Shown here: piece after piece, positions 45,077 through 58,173 of the stretch | Layout: the number at the start of each line of letters is the position of its first letter | How positions within the stretch are numbered: position 1 is the stretch's first letter | Source of the DNA: Amanita rubescens | Taxonomy: Eukaryota > Basidiomycota > Agaricomycetes > Agaricales > Amanitaceae | Direction of reading: 5' to 3' | DNA length: 64,000 nucleotides | Assembly (NCBI GenBank): GCA_015039365.1 | Contig: WION01000158.1 | Span: 54,921 to 118,920, forward strand | Position numbers and translations under genes: made by a program | Notes under the pieces: generated by a model | Told to the model about the DNA's origin: nothing | The model's database searches: none | The model's input: only the letters and a program-made list of their open reading frames with translations

Positions 45077-48006
45077 TCAATGCTTCATCTTTTTCCACAT
45101 GCCTTTAAGACCTCTCATAAATTTATCCTTCTGAGGGTGTACTGCAAGATCTTCTTTTCCAGAATTGGATGGCACCTACATCAAAAGCAGTAGTAATGCA
45201 TAGCATTGATGTGGATAACTTACCACATGTGTTATTTCAAGTTGGTTAGGCTGAGGTCCTGTTTGTTCAGGTACTTGAACTGGCTCTTGTTGGCTAGGCT
45301 GAGGCCCTGTTTGTCCAGGTACTTGAACTGGCTCCTGGTTTTCAAGGGGCTCAGATGGCTTTCAAACACAAAAGAAATCAGACATAGAAGTGAAATATAG
45401 TTGTCTGGTATACCTTTTGTTCAGTTTGAATGTAATCTTGTTGTGCTGTTTTAACAAGAGCATCAAGTTGTTCTGTGTAATGAAGTACAGTCTGGACAAT
45501 GGGATTTTGAGGTCCCATAACTTTTTGCATGGGCTGGATTGTATGAGACAACAGAGACAGTGCTTCTTCCCACCTTCCCATATTTACATATGTCATCCCT
45601 AAACTGGCCATGGCAGTAAGGGTAAAAGGGTGTTCTGTTCCAAGCTTTGTTTTGCTTGCATTGATGACATCTACCTCCAGCTGTTCTGCCTCTTGCCATC
45701 TTCCCTGATTTTGGTATGTTGTTGCTACATTGTGCATGCTGCTGAGGGTGTCTGGATGGTCTGACCCAAGCTTTACTTTTCTTGCATTCATCACCTGCAT
45801 GCCCAATTTCTCTGCTTCCTCCAACTTTCCCTGATTGTGGTATGCTGATGCCAAGTTGTGCATAGTGGTGAGAGTTTTTGGGTGGTCCAACCCAAGCTTT
45901 TCTTTGTTTGCATTCATCACATGCACCACTAACTTCTCTGCCTCATTCCACCTTCCCTGACTCAGGTATATTGTTGCCAAGTTTTGCATGGTGTCGAGAG
46001 TGTCTGGGTGATCTGATCCAATTTTTGCTTTTCTTGCATCCATCACATCAACATTCAGCTTCTCTGCCTCATCCCATCTTCCTTGCTTCCAGTATGTTGA
46101 TGCCAAAATATGCATGGTGGAGAGTGTGTCTGGATGATCTGATCCAAGCACTTCTTTTCGTTCATTCACCACAACCACCTGCAGCTTCTCTGCATCACTC
46201 CACTTTCCCTGGTCCAAGTAAATCAATGCCAAATCATGCATGACTTGCAGAGTAAATGAGTGATCTACTGCCATCTTCCCTTTTAGAATACTCAACACTT
46301 CTACCTCAAACTTTTCTGCCTCATTCCACCTTCCTTGACCATGGTATGTTGATGCCAAACTGGTCATAGTTTTGAGAGTGTCTGGGTGGTCTTTGCCCAG
46401 TCTTATCTTCCTGTCATTAATAGCTACATTTAAAACCTTCTCTGCTTCATTCCAGTTACCGACATGGAAAAAGACAAGTGTGAATCTATTATATTCACTG
46501 TCATAGTACTTCTCCTGCACCCAAAATTCTGATGAATGCAAAAGAATTGATTCAAGGTGTGGTGCCACCAATTTGCAAAATTCATAGTTATCCATAAGCC
46601 AGTCAGGAACTATTGAACAGGACAACAGAGCTCTTGCTCTGAGATAGTGATTGGTGATCTCTTTATTAGATATGAGGTTCCTGCTCCAAGCATTTACTAA
46701 TAGGTGCATTGAGTACAGATGGCCAAGACTCTTGATTAAAGAAAATGAGAGTAGAACCTGTATCCCACCCAGGAACCGTAATCTATCCCATTCTCCATCT
46801 TCCCTCAAGAACAAGGTTTGATGATCCAATAGTGAATCTGATCCTTTATCAGCATCCCCCTTTATGTAGTTCTCTGCAGCATTTTTAAATAATTCTACAG
46901 GTATCTTCTCAGGATTTAGAAATGCAAAAATCCTTAATAGCTTGATAGCAGTCTGTGCTGCCTTTGCCTCCTGCCCATTTCCATTTGCTGCCATGCTCTC
47001 AATCTGCTTCATTGAAATGTTCCATGTTCCATATGTAGATGTTCCATAACCAGATGCACCTTTAAATTCATTGCTTGACATTAACTCATCTTTATGTTTC
47101 CCATATAGTTCAAGATAATCATCAATGGTGCATCCACAGCTTTGGATGTAGGCTCCTGCTTGGTCAAGGGCAAGTGGGACTCCACCCAATTGTAACACCA
47201 CTTTTTTTGCCACATCTTTAACCTTGTGAGATGTGCCAGCAAGCATGGCTGCTTTCAAAAGTAATGAAATAGCCTCATCCTCTGGCATATCAAGAACATT
47301 CTCTGCATCCAATGTGAGCCTCTTCAGGCCTACATTCCTACTTGTTATCAAGATATTTCCCTCATTCCCAGGTGGGAGATACTTTTCAACCACTGAATAA
47401 TGACCATCTGCATTGTCATACACCATAAGCCATTTTGGTCTCTGAGCAATCCAATTGAGAGCAGATCCTGGAGATTGTGTTGCTTCTTTGGGGGCATTAT
47501 TAGCCTTAGCTATCTGCATTAGTCCAAGTTCAATAGTAGCTTCTGAAGAAGCATCAATCCAGTATATGTCAGAAAACCTAGGTCAAGTCAAAGTTCATCT
47601 GAAATGAATCTTATATCATTCATATACTCACCAATCATGATTTTGTTCAATGAATTTCAAACAGATCTGTGTTTTTCCAATGCCTCCCATACCATACAAG
47701 AGGAATGATTTCCTCTGGCCTTCAACATGGGTGGTGAAATGGTCCTTTAAGCTTTTTAAATATTCATCCCTCCCAATGAAGAAGATACTAGAATGTTTCA
47801 GGGGTGCAAGTGGTGGGAGAGTTGTCTCAGGAGGAGGGTCAACATGGATGTGGATTGTGGTGGTTATCTAGGAGTAAGGTTAACATGCAGCACCCTATAC
47901 ATTAGACAATACATGATTCAATAACCTCATTTAATTGAACATCTTTCATAGAAAAGTGATGTGCACCGTGAAAAAATTGGTTGACAGCTTGAGGGGGATC
48001 AGACAT
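45077..48006 (-). CDS. NB-ARC/TPR NOD-like receptor, gene 2
   Basis: Paralogue of the receptors at 31.2 and 50.9 kb, opposite strand. The start Met at 48006 gives a leader with FFHGAHHFSM. The next exon (about 47875-47640) has the P-loop GMGGIGKTQ. The long exon carries KWLMVYDNADGHYSVVEKYL, ILITSRN and GVPLALDQAGAYI, then eight 42-residue TPRs with an NLASTY-QGRWDEAEKL-type consensus. Two more exons encode a hinge with a duplicated QEPVQVPGQTGPQPSQ unit and the tail KDKFMRGLKGMWKKMKH, stop 45077-45079. Roughly 880 residues. About four or five CpGs in 2.9 kb by eye. Frames are intact. Likely cytosolic; ligand and effector unknown. Confidence 0.85.
45242..45337 (+). repeat. 48 bp tandem duplication in NLR gene 2 hinge
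   Basis: Copies start at 45242 and 45290 (TTGGYTAGGCTGAGG) with a few substitutions. On the minus strand each encodes a 16-residue Gln/Pro-rich unit. It adds length to the linker between the TPRs and the basic tail. Confidence 0.85.
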
Positions 48007-50765
48007 GGTGGCTTAGTGGCGTATGACAGAGTATGCGGATACACGGAGCTGTCAATACAATGGCACTTGTTGTAACTCAAATCAAGTTTACCTGATAGGA
48101 TAGCTTGTGTACGTATGTCGTGGTCAAGGGCAAAGAAAGGACGCGGCGTGGGATACAAGAACCCGTGGAAAAGGGCATCGGCAAACTCCGCAAAGCCCGC
48201 CCCCGTCTTTCTTAAATCCCAGTGATTCTGACCTCTCGTCGTCATGCGCTTTGATGGATACAACATATAGTTGACCAGCAAACCAGTCCACGTCGCTTAC
48301 TGACATCATGGCACTTCCTTTCTGTGTACCTTTGCCCATTAGCGCCCAAATTCTACGACCCGTTCATCTCTTAAGTCTCCAACCCGCCCATTCCTTGTCT
48401 GCGTCACCACGGACTTGACATTCATGGCGTCTTCTGCAAGTTGGGTTCATTGTGAGGCCGATTTCGGACTAGCATCGCTCTGGCGCGTTCGGGTGATGCG
48501 TCAGACTCACGGCGGATCCGAGTTGAGGTGGATGTTAAGCCGATGCAGAGCGTTGGTATGTCTAAGCATTGGCACCCAAAACTGTAACTCACGTTCTTTT
48601 CAGCAGGCATGGCGAGATTATAGTTAACGCGGATGCACCTACAACTGGACCCCGGACGCGGGAGGCGTTTCATGTATCGCCCATGTTCCACGTTATGCGG
48701 CGGAGTACAAGATCATGCGGCATCCAGACCAATCAAAGCGCGCAGGGAGCGTCATCCGCTGTCAGATCTCACTCTAATATAGCCCTAACGGTCAGCTCGT
48801 TTTATCCGTCGTTTGCGGAAGCATTGACCATGCTCGTCCTTTTCAGACTTCCGTTGACGGTGTTGGCTGCACTTTAATACAACGTGACGAAGTAACAGCA
48901 CGGGGCGGCACCGGTATTCATCAAAATCTATATAAATTTGGCTTGAAGATTGAAGCGCCGACAGCGTAGGGATAAACGGATGAAAGAGGATGAAAGATGT
49001 ACTGGCGATTTGGAGACAGGGTACGTGGTCCAGGGTCAACGGCTTTAAGCGATATTAATTGACAATTCTTAGATTGTTAACGATTTGATGGAGTGTTCAA
49101 ACTTCAACGGTATCGTTTGACCACACAAGTCCCGTTACGCCTACTCTCCCCAGTCACAGAAGAAGATCGAAAGGAATACTTTACCTTCCCTCGTTGATTA
49201 GCGCCTCAGAAACTCTTTTCCCGGATGAAGTTTTAGCTTCAAAGCGACAATCAACCAAAACATGTAGTACTCCGGAAATTCCTTTTTTGCACCCATATAT
49301 GATTGTCGTTTGGGACAGCCGCGCGTATGATGCAGTCGTGCAGCCTCTCGACCGTGATCGTCAGATGGTGGATTCCCTTCTTTTCTCACTTCGAGACGCG
49401 CCCACTGATATCTCGTTCTAATCTCATAGTTCGCATCTCGGCTGTTGCAAACGCTGATAGATAACGGCTGAGCGCTGAGCAGCCATTAAGTAAGCTCCAT
49501 TAGCATGGCACCAAGTACTAGTGAGTTCCTAGCCAAAGTTCCGGCTTGTCATGGTTCTTACTCGCTTCCTAGCCTATCCGTGCTACAGCGATGTCCATTA
49601 CTTGCCCGCAGCCACAAACCGATGCCGGCGAGAGCATATCCCTGTCACGCACTGCTTGCTCAAGCAATATGGAAACAAATCTAGTTTTGTCAGTCGGCCG
49701 CCTCCAACGGATCCTCCATTTGCCCAATCAACCATTCTTCTGGTGACGTACTACAATCAGCTTCCCCGCCCGTTATTGACCCGATGAGCAGTCTTGTCTC
49801 GTTCGAACGGTACCCCAGCGTCGTGGCACCTTCATTAATATTTTCTACCTCAAATGGGTCTACAATACGCCCACACTCATCGATTAGGATACATACATTA
49901 GTACATCGACAGCATGATAAATCTATTAGAAATTGTCACAATACATGGCACCGTATTCCAGTGTCTATGGACGGCCACTCATATAGTGCAGTTGATTTGC
50001 GCAGAGTAAGCGAGGCTTGCCGATCAGATGAAGATCCGATGGACAGCGGATACTTGGATCCTGACCATGGCGGTGCCTTGGCTTCAATGGGAACCATCCG
50101 CTGTGCGCTCGAGGAAGCGAATTGCCCGGGATAATGTGATCTTACATGAGTCGGCAGAGAAAAAATTCGATTTTCTGACAGAAAGGTTGGCCAACTAAAC
50201 GTTTAATGAAGTGGAATGACTTACATTTTCGGCCTGGCTTTCCGTCCTTATCCGCGCACCCGCTGTTTGACAAACGCGAAAGTAAAATGCTTGCGCAGGC
50301 GGCCAATTGTCGATGCAGAAAAGGATTGGTTTCAAACACAGAAAAAAGTCGGAAAAAGTCTAAACAAGCGCTTTTCAAAGATGAATTTAAGCACCAGATG
50401 GACAGTGAAGTGAGTATGTGTGAAGGTAGAGTGATGTTGGGCGGCGGGGATAAGAGTGTGTGCGGTGTGGCCAGTGAAAGAGGATTAGCCCGTTGCGTAC
50501 ACGAGAAGGGATGATAGCACCTTTGCACGCGTATCGCCTGCTGCTCGCCCCTGTAGCAACTATTTAATCCTTGCGGCAGGCAGCATTGAAAGCCGCGGGT
50601 GACGGGTCACCACGACGAGGCAGTGAGAAGATGTCTGTGGGATCGGATTTGTCGGAGCACCGTGCTGAGGATGTTGGAGAAGCATTGATTCATGTAGCAC
50701 TTTGCGAAAGACAGTAAATGATGAAGAAGCGAGGCGCCACTGACATGGTCCTATAGTACTGCAGA
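48007..50765. other. Region between NLR genes 2 and 3, mostly no gene
   Basis: At 48092-48200 (minus strand) lies the NLR upstream block (TTTGCCGATGCCCTTTTCCACGG and ACCACGACATA, donor GTAAAC at 48091). Elsewhere only short, unrecognised frames occur (49194-49421, 49551-50134, 50206-50514 plus; 48422-48691 minus). The DNA is CpG-rich, in contrast to the receptor genes on both sides. A fragment near 48811-48875 resembles 42950-43010. Confidence 0.45.
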
Positions 50766-50884
50766 ATGGCGGACTTTGCCGACATTCTTTTCCACGCCGC
50801 TCAGCGTGACGCGCGTTACCTCTTTTCATTGTTCCTAACCACGACATATTATCAAAGCTTTCAAGTGACAGTATCAACAACAAG
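50766..50884 (+). promoter_or_regulatory. Conserved upstream block / possible first exon of NLR gene 3
   Basis: An ATG at 50766 opens MADFADILFHAAQRDARY. The frame stays open to the donor at 50885. Removing a 57 nt intron (50885-50941) joins it in frame to the ATG at 50943, adding 40 residues to the receptor. The same block before gene 1 has a stop, and before gene 2 lacks the ATG. It may thus be an N-terminal exon, a leader ORF or a decaying remnant. Confidence 0.5.
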
Positions 50885-50942
50885 GTAACCTTTATTTGGA
50901 GCACAATACATTTCACACTGATCTACACTTTCTATGACCAGC

Positions 50943-53900
50943 ATGTCAGACCCTCAAGCTATAAACCATTTTTTTCATGGGGCACATGATTTTTCCATGA
51001 CAGATGTTCAATTAACAGAGGTTATTGGGTTTATACATTGTCTATCATATTGAACATATCAATAACCCTGATCTGTAGATAACCACTACCATTAACCTTC
51101 ATTTAGCTCCTCCTGAGACTGCTCTACCTCCTCTTCCACCTCTAAAGCATTCTAGCACCTTCTTCATGGGCAGAGAGGATTATTTGCAAAGGCTGAAAGA
51201 TCATTTTGGCACCCATGTCAAAGGCCAGAGGAAATCATTCCTCTTGCATGGTTTAGGAGGTATTGGCAAAACTCAGATTTGCCTGAAATTTATTGAACAA
51301 AATCCTGATCTGTGAGTACATTAATGATATAATAATTGTTCAAGATGAATGACTTGTCAAAGGTTTTCTGATATCTACTGGCTTGATGCTTCTTCAGAGG
51401 CTACTATTGAACTTGGACTAATGCAGATAGCTCATGCTAATAATGCACCACAAGAGGCAAAACAATCACCTGGATCTGCTCTTCAATGGATTTCTCAGAG
51501 ATCTAGATGCCTTATGGTATATGACAGTGCTGATGGTGATTACTCAGTGGTTGAGAAGTTCCTCCCACCTGGGAATGAGGGAAATATCTTGATTACAAGC
51601 AGGAATGTGGGGTTGAAGAGGCTCACACTGGATTCAGAGAATGTTCTTGATATGCCAGAAAATGAGGCTATTTCATTGCTGTTGAAGTCAGCCATGCTTG
51701 ATGGCACATCTGTCAAGATTACAAATGTGGCTAAAACAGTTGTTTCACAATTTGGTGGAGTCCCACTTGCCCTTGATCAAGCAGGAGCATATATCCAAAG
51801 CTGTGGATGCAACATTGATGACTATCTTGAACTATACAGGAAACATCAAGATGAATTAATGTCAAGCAAAGATTTTAAAGGTGCATCAGGCTATGGCACA
51901 TCTACATATGGGACATGGGATATTTCAATGAAACAGATTGAAACCATGGCTACCAGTGAAACTGGGGAAGTAGCTAAGGCAGGGCAGTGTGCCATCAGAC
52001 TATTGAGAATTTTTGCATTTCTAAATCATGAAAATATACCTGTAGATTTGTTCAAGAATGCTGCAGAAAATTACGCAGAAGACATTGCTGATGAAGAATC
52101 AGATTCATCATTGAGGTTATTGGATCATCAAACTTTGTTCTTGAGAGAAGATGGAGAATGGGATAGGATGCAATTTTTGGGTGGAACACGAGTTTTGCTG
52201 TCATTCTCTTTAATCAAGAGTGTTAATCATATGTACTCAATGCACCTATTAGTGAATGCCTGGAGCAGGAGCTGTGTACCAAAGACAGAAACTGTGGATC
52301 ACTATCTCAGAGCAAGAGCATTGTTGACATGCTCAATAGCTCTTGATTGGAATATTGATAATCAGGAATTCTGCAATCTACTTGCACCACATATCAGATC
52401 AAATTCTATGTATGCATCTGAATTGGGTCTGCAAAAGAGATACTATGGCAGGCAGTATGACAAATTTGCACTTGTATTTGATCATGTTGGTAGTTGGAAT
52501 GAGGTAGAGAAGATTTTACATGCAGCAGTTGATGAGAGGAAGGCAACACTTGGAGCAGATCACCTGGACACTCTCAGGGTCATGAACCATTTAGCAAAAA
52601 CATATGAGAATCAAGGAAGGTGGCATGGGGCAGAGATGCTACAAGTGAATGTTATGAATGGATATAAAACAAAGCTTGGGTCAGATCACATATACACTAT
52701 TACTGCCATCAACAACTTGGCAGCAATATACCAGTATCGAGGAAGGTGGGATGAGGCAGAAAAACTTCAGGAAGATGTAGTCAGTGCATTTAAAGTGATT
52801 CTTGGATCAGACCATGCATTCACTCTTAACACCATTAACAATTTGGCTGCAATGTACCAGAATCAGGGAAGGTGGAGTGAATCTGAGAAATTGCTAGTAG
52901 ATATCATGAATACCTGTAAAATAAAACTTGGACCAGATCATCCAAGTGCTTTAACCATCATGGCAAACTTGGCAGGAACATACCAGAGCCAGGGAAGGTG
53001 GGATGAAGCAGAGAAGCTGGAGGTGCATGTATTGAATGAAAGAAAAGCAAAGCTTGGATCAGACCACCCAGACACACTTACTGCCATGCACAATTTGGCT
53101 TCCACATACTGGAAGCAGGGAAGGTGGAATAAAGCAGAGAATTTACAACTGGATGTGATGAAGGCAATGATGGCAACACTTGGATCAGATCATCCAGCTA
53201 CCCTTGGCAACATGAACACTTTGGCATTGACATACTCCAACCTGGGGAGATGGGATGAGGCAGAGAGGTTGCAAGTAGATATGCTGAATACATGTATAAA
53301 AAAATTTGGATTAGACCACCCAGGCACTCTCACCATCATGCATAATTTGGCAGAGACATATGGGAATCAAGGAAGGCGGGATGAAGCAGAGAAGTTAGAG
53401 GTGCATGTGTTGAAGGAAAGAAAAGCAAAGCTGGGACCAGAACATCCACATACTCTCTCTACCTTGAATAATTTGGCATCAACTTACCAAAGCCAGGGAA
53501 GGTGGAATGAGGCAGAAAAGTTACAATTGGAAGTGATGTATGTAAGAAAAGCAAAGCTTGGATCAGACCACCCAGACACACTCACCATCATGCACAACTT
53601 GGCATCAACATATGAGAATCAGGGAAGGTGGGATGAGGCAGAAAAGCTCCAGGTGCATGTGTTGGATGAAAGAAAAGTAAAGCTTGGCTCAGGGCACATG
53701 CACACACTCTTCACTATGAACAATTTAGCTCGGACATACCAGAATCAAGGCAGGCTGGGTGATGCTGAAAAATTGCTGACTGATGCAATCAATGCCAGTA
53801 GAGCAGAACTAGAATCAAACCACCCATATAGTGTCACTACTATGCATGATTTGGCATGCATATATTACAAGCAAGGCAGGTGGGATGAGGCAGAGAAGCT

Positions 53901-54667
53901 GCAAGTTAATGTTCTGGATGCAAGAAAAACAAAGCTTGGATTGGACCACACACACACACTCATTGCCATGCACAATTTGGCAATGACATATCAGAATCAG
54001 GGAAAGTGGAATGAGGCAGAGACTTTGCAGGAAGATATGATGAATGCAAAAAAAGCAAAGCTTGGATCAGAGCATCCAGATACTCTTGCCACTGTGGCCA
54101 GTCTGGCATTAACATTTGGAAGTCAGGGAAAATTGGACAAAGCATATTCCCACCTGTTTTCTGCAGTCCAGAGCATGAAAAAAGTTATGGGACCTCAACA
54201 CCCCACCACACTTTCTTACCTGAAACACCTTGATGTTCTTTGCAAGAAAAAAGAAATGGTATGTACAGTGCATGTTTGGCAGCTTCCATCTGACATATTC
54301 TTTTTGTGGCCTATAACCAGTTAGAGATTGGACAGCCCAATCAGCAAGAATCACCAAGCAAGGAAATGGTAGCAACAATGGTACTACAAGTGAGTTATAC
54401 AGTGACCCTAATGTCATTCTTGACCTGACTCAACATAGCCTTCCAATTCTCATGATCAATTAGAGGCTAGACAACCTAAGCAGCAAGAGCAGAGCCAAGA
54501 CATGGTATGCATACCGCATTTGCTGTTCCCACTTTGTCAGTTACACACCTAAATATTATTTGCCAATGCAGGCTTCTAGTTCTGATTCACAACCAGACAT
54601 TGCAACACAACCTAAGCACAAATTTGTTAAAGGGCTTAAAGGCATGTGGAAGAAGCTGAAGCATTGA
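50943..54667 (+). CDS. NB-ARC/TPR NOD-like receptor, gene 3 (14 TPRs)
   Basis: The longest of the three paralogues, about 1100 residues. The leader has FFHGAHDFSM. Exon 2 (from about 51079) has FFMGRED and the P-loop GLGGIGKTQ. The main exon, joined at G-TTTTCTGAT near 51362, holds FSDIYWLDASS, VYDSADGDYSVVEKFL, ILITSRN and GVPLALDQAGAYI, then fourteen 42-residue TPRs (about 52450-54230). Several 3' exons form a Gln/Glu-rich hinge, ending QPKHKFVKGLKGMWKKLKH, stop 54665-54667. The repeats are very similar to one another, pointing to recent expansion. About six CpGs in 3.7 kb by eye. The kinase-2 position reads CLMVYDSAD, where the paralogues have KWLMVYDNA(N/D). Probable role: intracellular non-self sensing, by family analogy. 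Confidence 0.85.
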
Positions 54668-56289
54668 GGGTACAGGCTTGGGTTTTTAGTGTATCAACAA
54701 CATGTTCAGACAGTGTGCATGTGATTAGCAATGACTGACAAGTGTCTAACGATGACCCTGGTCAATGTTGATTATACTCATTTTTTATACTACAATCTTT
54801 TAGTCCATTACTCTATGTTGCAGAGGTAGCACCATTCTCCTACCTGGAGATATCCCCTGTAAAAGGCAGAAAACAGTAGGTCACAATGCTGTCAAACATC
54901 TCACTGCAGTCTTCACGATACGTAGTCCAGTGCTCGTGAACACGGATCCACACTAAATAGGTACAGCCAATCAATGAATTCCATTAATCGCATCAATCGG
55001 ACATGAATATCAATTCCTTATATGTTCCCAGCATGCCCGCAAGCGTTAACAACGAAATAATTGTTCTTCATGCACGTGGTCCCATTTCCAAGTCAAGGAT
55101 CTTCGCTGGGTGTTCTTTGACGTTCGCATAATAAGTTTCGAGCCCACGGAGAGTTAAATTGAGGGCGTAGAAGACTCGTGGCATGCGCTCTTATAAATGC
55201 GCAAGGCTTCATACATTGATGATTGAAGAGATCCGTCAAGCGTTGGACGATAAACTTCCCTATAAAACACCGCGAGGACGGAAAACCAGGGTCCAATAGA
55301 AACGACCATAAATGTAGGACGGCAGCACTTTTGACGCATGTTTGCTCCCTGTAGGGCGCGCTTGGGTTAAATAGATCCTCGTCACTAGCTAATCTCGCAT
55401 GAGCGACTTGCCAGTGTCTTTTAAATGCGAGAGATGCTTCAACAGTTGGGTCGAAACCCGCTTCGACGCCAACTAGCTTCCATAACAGCAAATGGCGCTA
55501 CAGTTCCATCGATATCCAAACTATGCGGCCAAGTCTTTTCAACGTTATTCGCTCCCCAAAAGTATTCATCAATCATGTAAACAACTTGAAGTATATATCT
55601 GGTACCTTTTTCAAGTTTTGAACGTAGGATGATGGACTCGGATGGGAGACCACATCAACTTTTGCGTTTCTCAGCCTATAAAGGAACGTGATCGGCGAAA
55701 GAAGTTGGCAGAACACAAGTTTTTTCAAGCCTTCCTCTTGAATACTCCAAAAGTCTGTAGTGAATAATCATCCGAACGATAAAGATTATAGGACGGAACA
55801 ACGGGTCGGGATCTATCGGACTGCAATAAGCGCTGCCGCAAGCCAGCCGGCTTCGAGCCAACTTCAGCAATACACACGGACACAAGGCGTGTGTCAACAC
55901 TCCTCAGCTCTTTACGCAACAGCAGTGTTGCATGTCAGCTCACCTATCCTGCTCTCAAGTACTTTCCCCAGGCGGCCTCCTACCCTGTACACGCGCGTAA
56001 AAGAGCCTCCAATGTCACGAGGGCTCTTCGACTGCTCGAACCTCGATGATATGAGCGGTAGAGGTTGGTGCGCTACTAAGACGCAAAAGTTGCCCGTTAC
56101 GGCGTGACTTTCAACGCGTCGACCGCCAAATGCTTTCAACTTCCGCGTCTTCCATACAGGACTTTGCTTCCAAACTGATTTCCCACATAAAATTAGCTCA
56201 GACAGCGCCGCAACGATAGGCCGCCACGTCAAAGGCCCTACCCTTTAGGCTCCGCGCTACTCCGACCCTGAAGGCACTGACGCTCACCG
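54668..56289. other. Intergenic region, nothing firm
   Basis: CpG content recovers about 80 bp after the NLR stop. A minus-strand frame at 55093-55491 (132 codons, Cys/Leu/Phe-containing) matches nothing I know and has no start or splice support. The last few hundred bases presumably hold the promoter of the monooxygenase gene. Confidence 0.45.
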
Positions 56290-58042
56290 ATGCGTTCGTT
56301 TATTAGACATGTAAGTACTCTTACTTTAAGTATTGTCCTTGATTCAACCGGGAACTTTTCCGTCAGATTATCTTTTCGTTACTTGGTTCTCAACTCCCGT
56401 TATCCCCGGACCCGAACAATGTCGTCCAAGAACGCAAGTCCGTCGCCATTGTTGGCGCTGGTCCCTCTGGGTTGGTTATGCTGAAGGCACTACTTGACAT
56501 ACCTGAACACGAATCGTGGAAAATCACACTTTTTGAAAAAAGGGAGAACGTTGGGGGCATATGGTTTGTATCAAACTATGACTTTTTCGAATCTCCCATT
56601 CTGATTAGTGGACAAAAGGTTACCGGATCCCTACCCCGAACCTCCCCCAACAGTTCCAAAAACGCCGCTTTACCCAGGGTTACATTCAATCAGCGCTATA
56701 CCTATAATGACCTTTCCGAACCTTCCCTTTCCTGCCGGAACCCACCTGTATCCGAGTCACGAGCACTTGGAAGCTTACCTTGTCAACTACGCCCACCGTT
56801 TTAATTTATTACCCTACATCTCGTTTAACCATCAAGTATTGAATGCTTCATGGCTAGGAACCCCGATAGAGGGGGTATGGAACATCACGTTCACAGACCA
56901 CCGAAATGAAACGCATTACGACACTTTTGACCATCTCATTGACGCAACTGGAAGATTCCAAAAGCCTGTAATCCCCACGTGGCCTGGTCAAGATGAGTGG
57001 TTAGCTGTCGCCAAGCGAAGCATCCTCCATTCGATGTGGTTTAGAGACCCGGAAGCGTACAAGAACAAGTCGCTTGTTATTGTTGGGGATTCGATCAGCG
57101 GCCGGGACTTGGCTTCTCAAGTTGCACCTCTCGTATCCAATGCAAGTGATTCTATTACTTCATCACATTCCTTAAGTAAACTCACGTTTCTGAAGCTTTT
57201 CGTGTCCATTCGAACTGTCAAGAGCTATCGCGATAGGATACTTGGTCCCTTGCCAGCAAATGCTATCCGAAAGCCGGCCATTTCTCATTTCACGCGAAAC
57301 TCTGTGGTCTTTGTGGATAACACGGAAATCGAAGCAGACGCCGTCCTGCTCGCGACGGGTTACGAAATGCATAAATATTATCTTGAAGCGGGTCATGCGC
57401 TCATCACCGATCGAAAAGTATCAAACGAGACCAAGTCGAAAACGCTACTCTGCAACACGCGTTATCTCTTCCCGTTGTACGAGCATATCTTCTCTTTGAG
57501 CACGTTGTTCCCGCCCACGGCACTCTCGTTTGTGGGTTTACCAGCCGGGAACGGTACTTGGCATGCCAACGTCGCAGAGAGCTTGTTTGTCGCACATATC
57601 ATTCGTAACCCGGCATTGTTACCCTCTCGTTCTGAGATGCTTCACGAGCTTTGGCGTTTAGAACAAGCAATTAGGAATGCGGGGATCGATCCATACTATT
57701 TTGGTCATCTTTTGTTTGATGGAGATTGGTTCAGTGACTATCAAGATGGTCTAGTTGATTATCTTAAGAAAAAGGTGTGTTATAAAAGATTTGTCAGGGC
57801 TTAATTAATTGATTTTTTTGCGTTAGGGTGCGATTGAGGACGATGGGAAGAAGTTTGTGGAGCCATGGCGTCGGGAAGTTTATAAACTTCGTTATCTTAA
57901 ATGGGGATGGAAACGGATCGAGAAGCTGGGAACAGGAGACGAATGGGTGAAGGGCGTGTCAACGGAAGAAGATTGGATGAATGTTGCGCAGCGGGTTGAT
58001 GAATGGGAGAGAGAGTACGAGGGAAGGCATCATAATAATTAG
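56290..58042 (+). CDS. Flavin-containing monooxygenase-like protein
   Basis: FAD/NADPH-dependent oxygenase of the FMO/Baeyer-Villiger type. Exons: 56290-56310, 56367-56563, 56619-57774 and 57827-58042, all with GT-AG introns of 52-56 nt. The first exon plus the start of the second gives a short hydrophobic N-terminus (MRSFIRHIIFSLLGS), perhaps an anchor or secretory leader. FAD motif VAIVGAGPSG at about residue 38, then NVGGIW; FPNLPFPAGTHLYPSH typical of fungal FMOs; an ATG-type IDATGRF; the NADPH motif VIVGDSISGRD; and LLATGYEM near the C-terminal side. Several N-glycosylation-like Asn-x-Ser/Thr sites would suit a luminal location. The substrate is unknown. Head to tail with RPL10a. Confidence 0.85.
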
Positions 58043-58173
58043 ACTGTGCGGAAGAACCGGGCCGCCGGTTAGGCCGGCCCAGTGTCACGCCGTCACAACT
58101 GTACAGTACATCACGCCACATTCACGGGTGACCAAGCCTATTACATACCCCCTCAAGACTTCAAAATCTCAGC

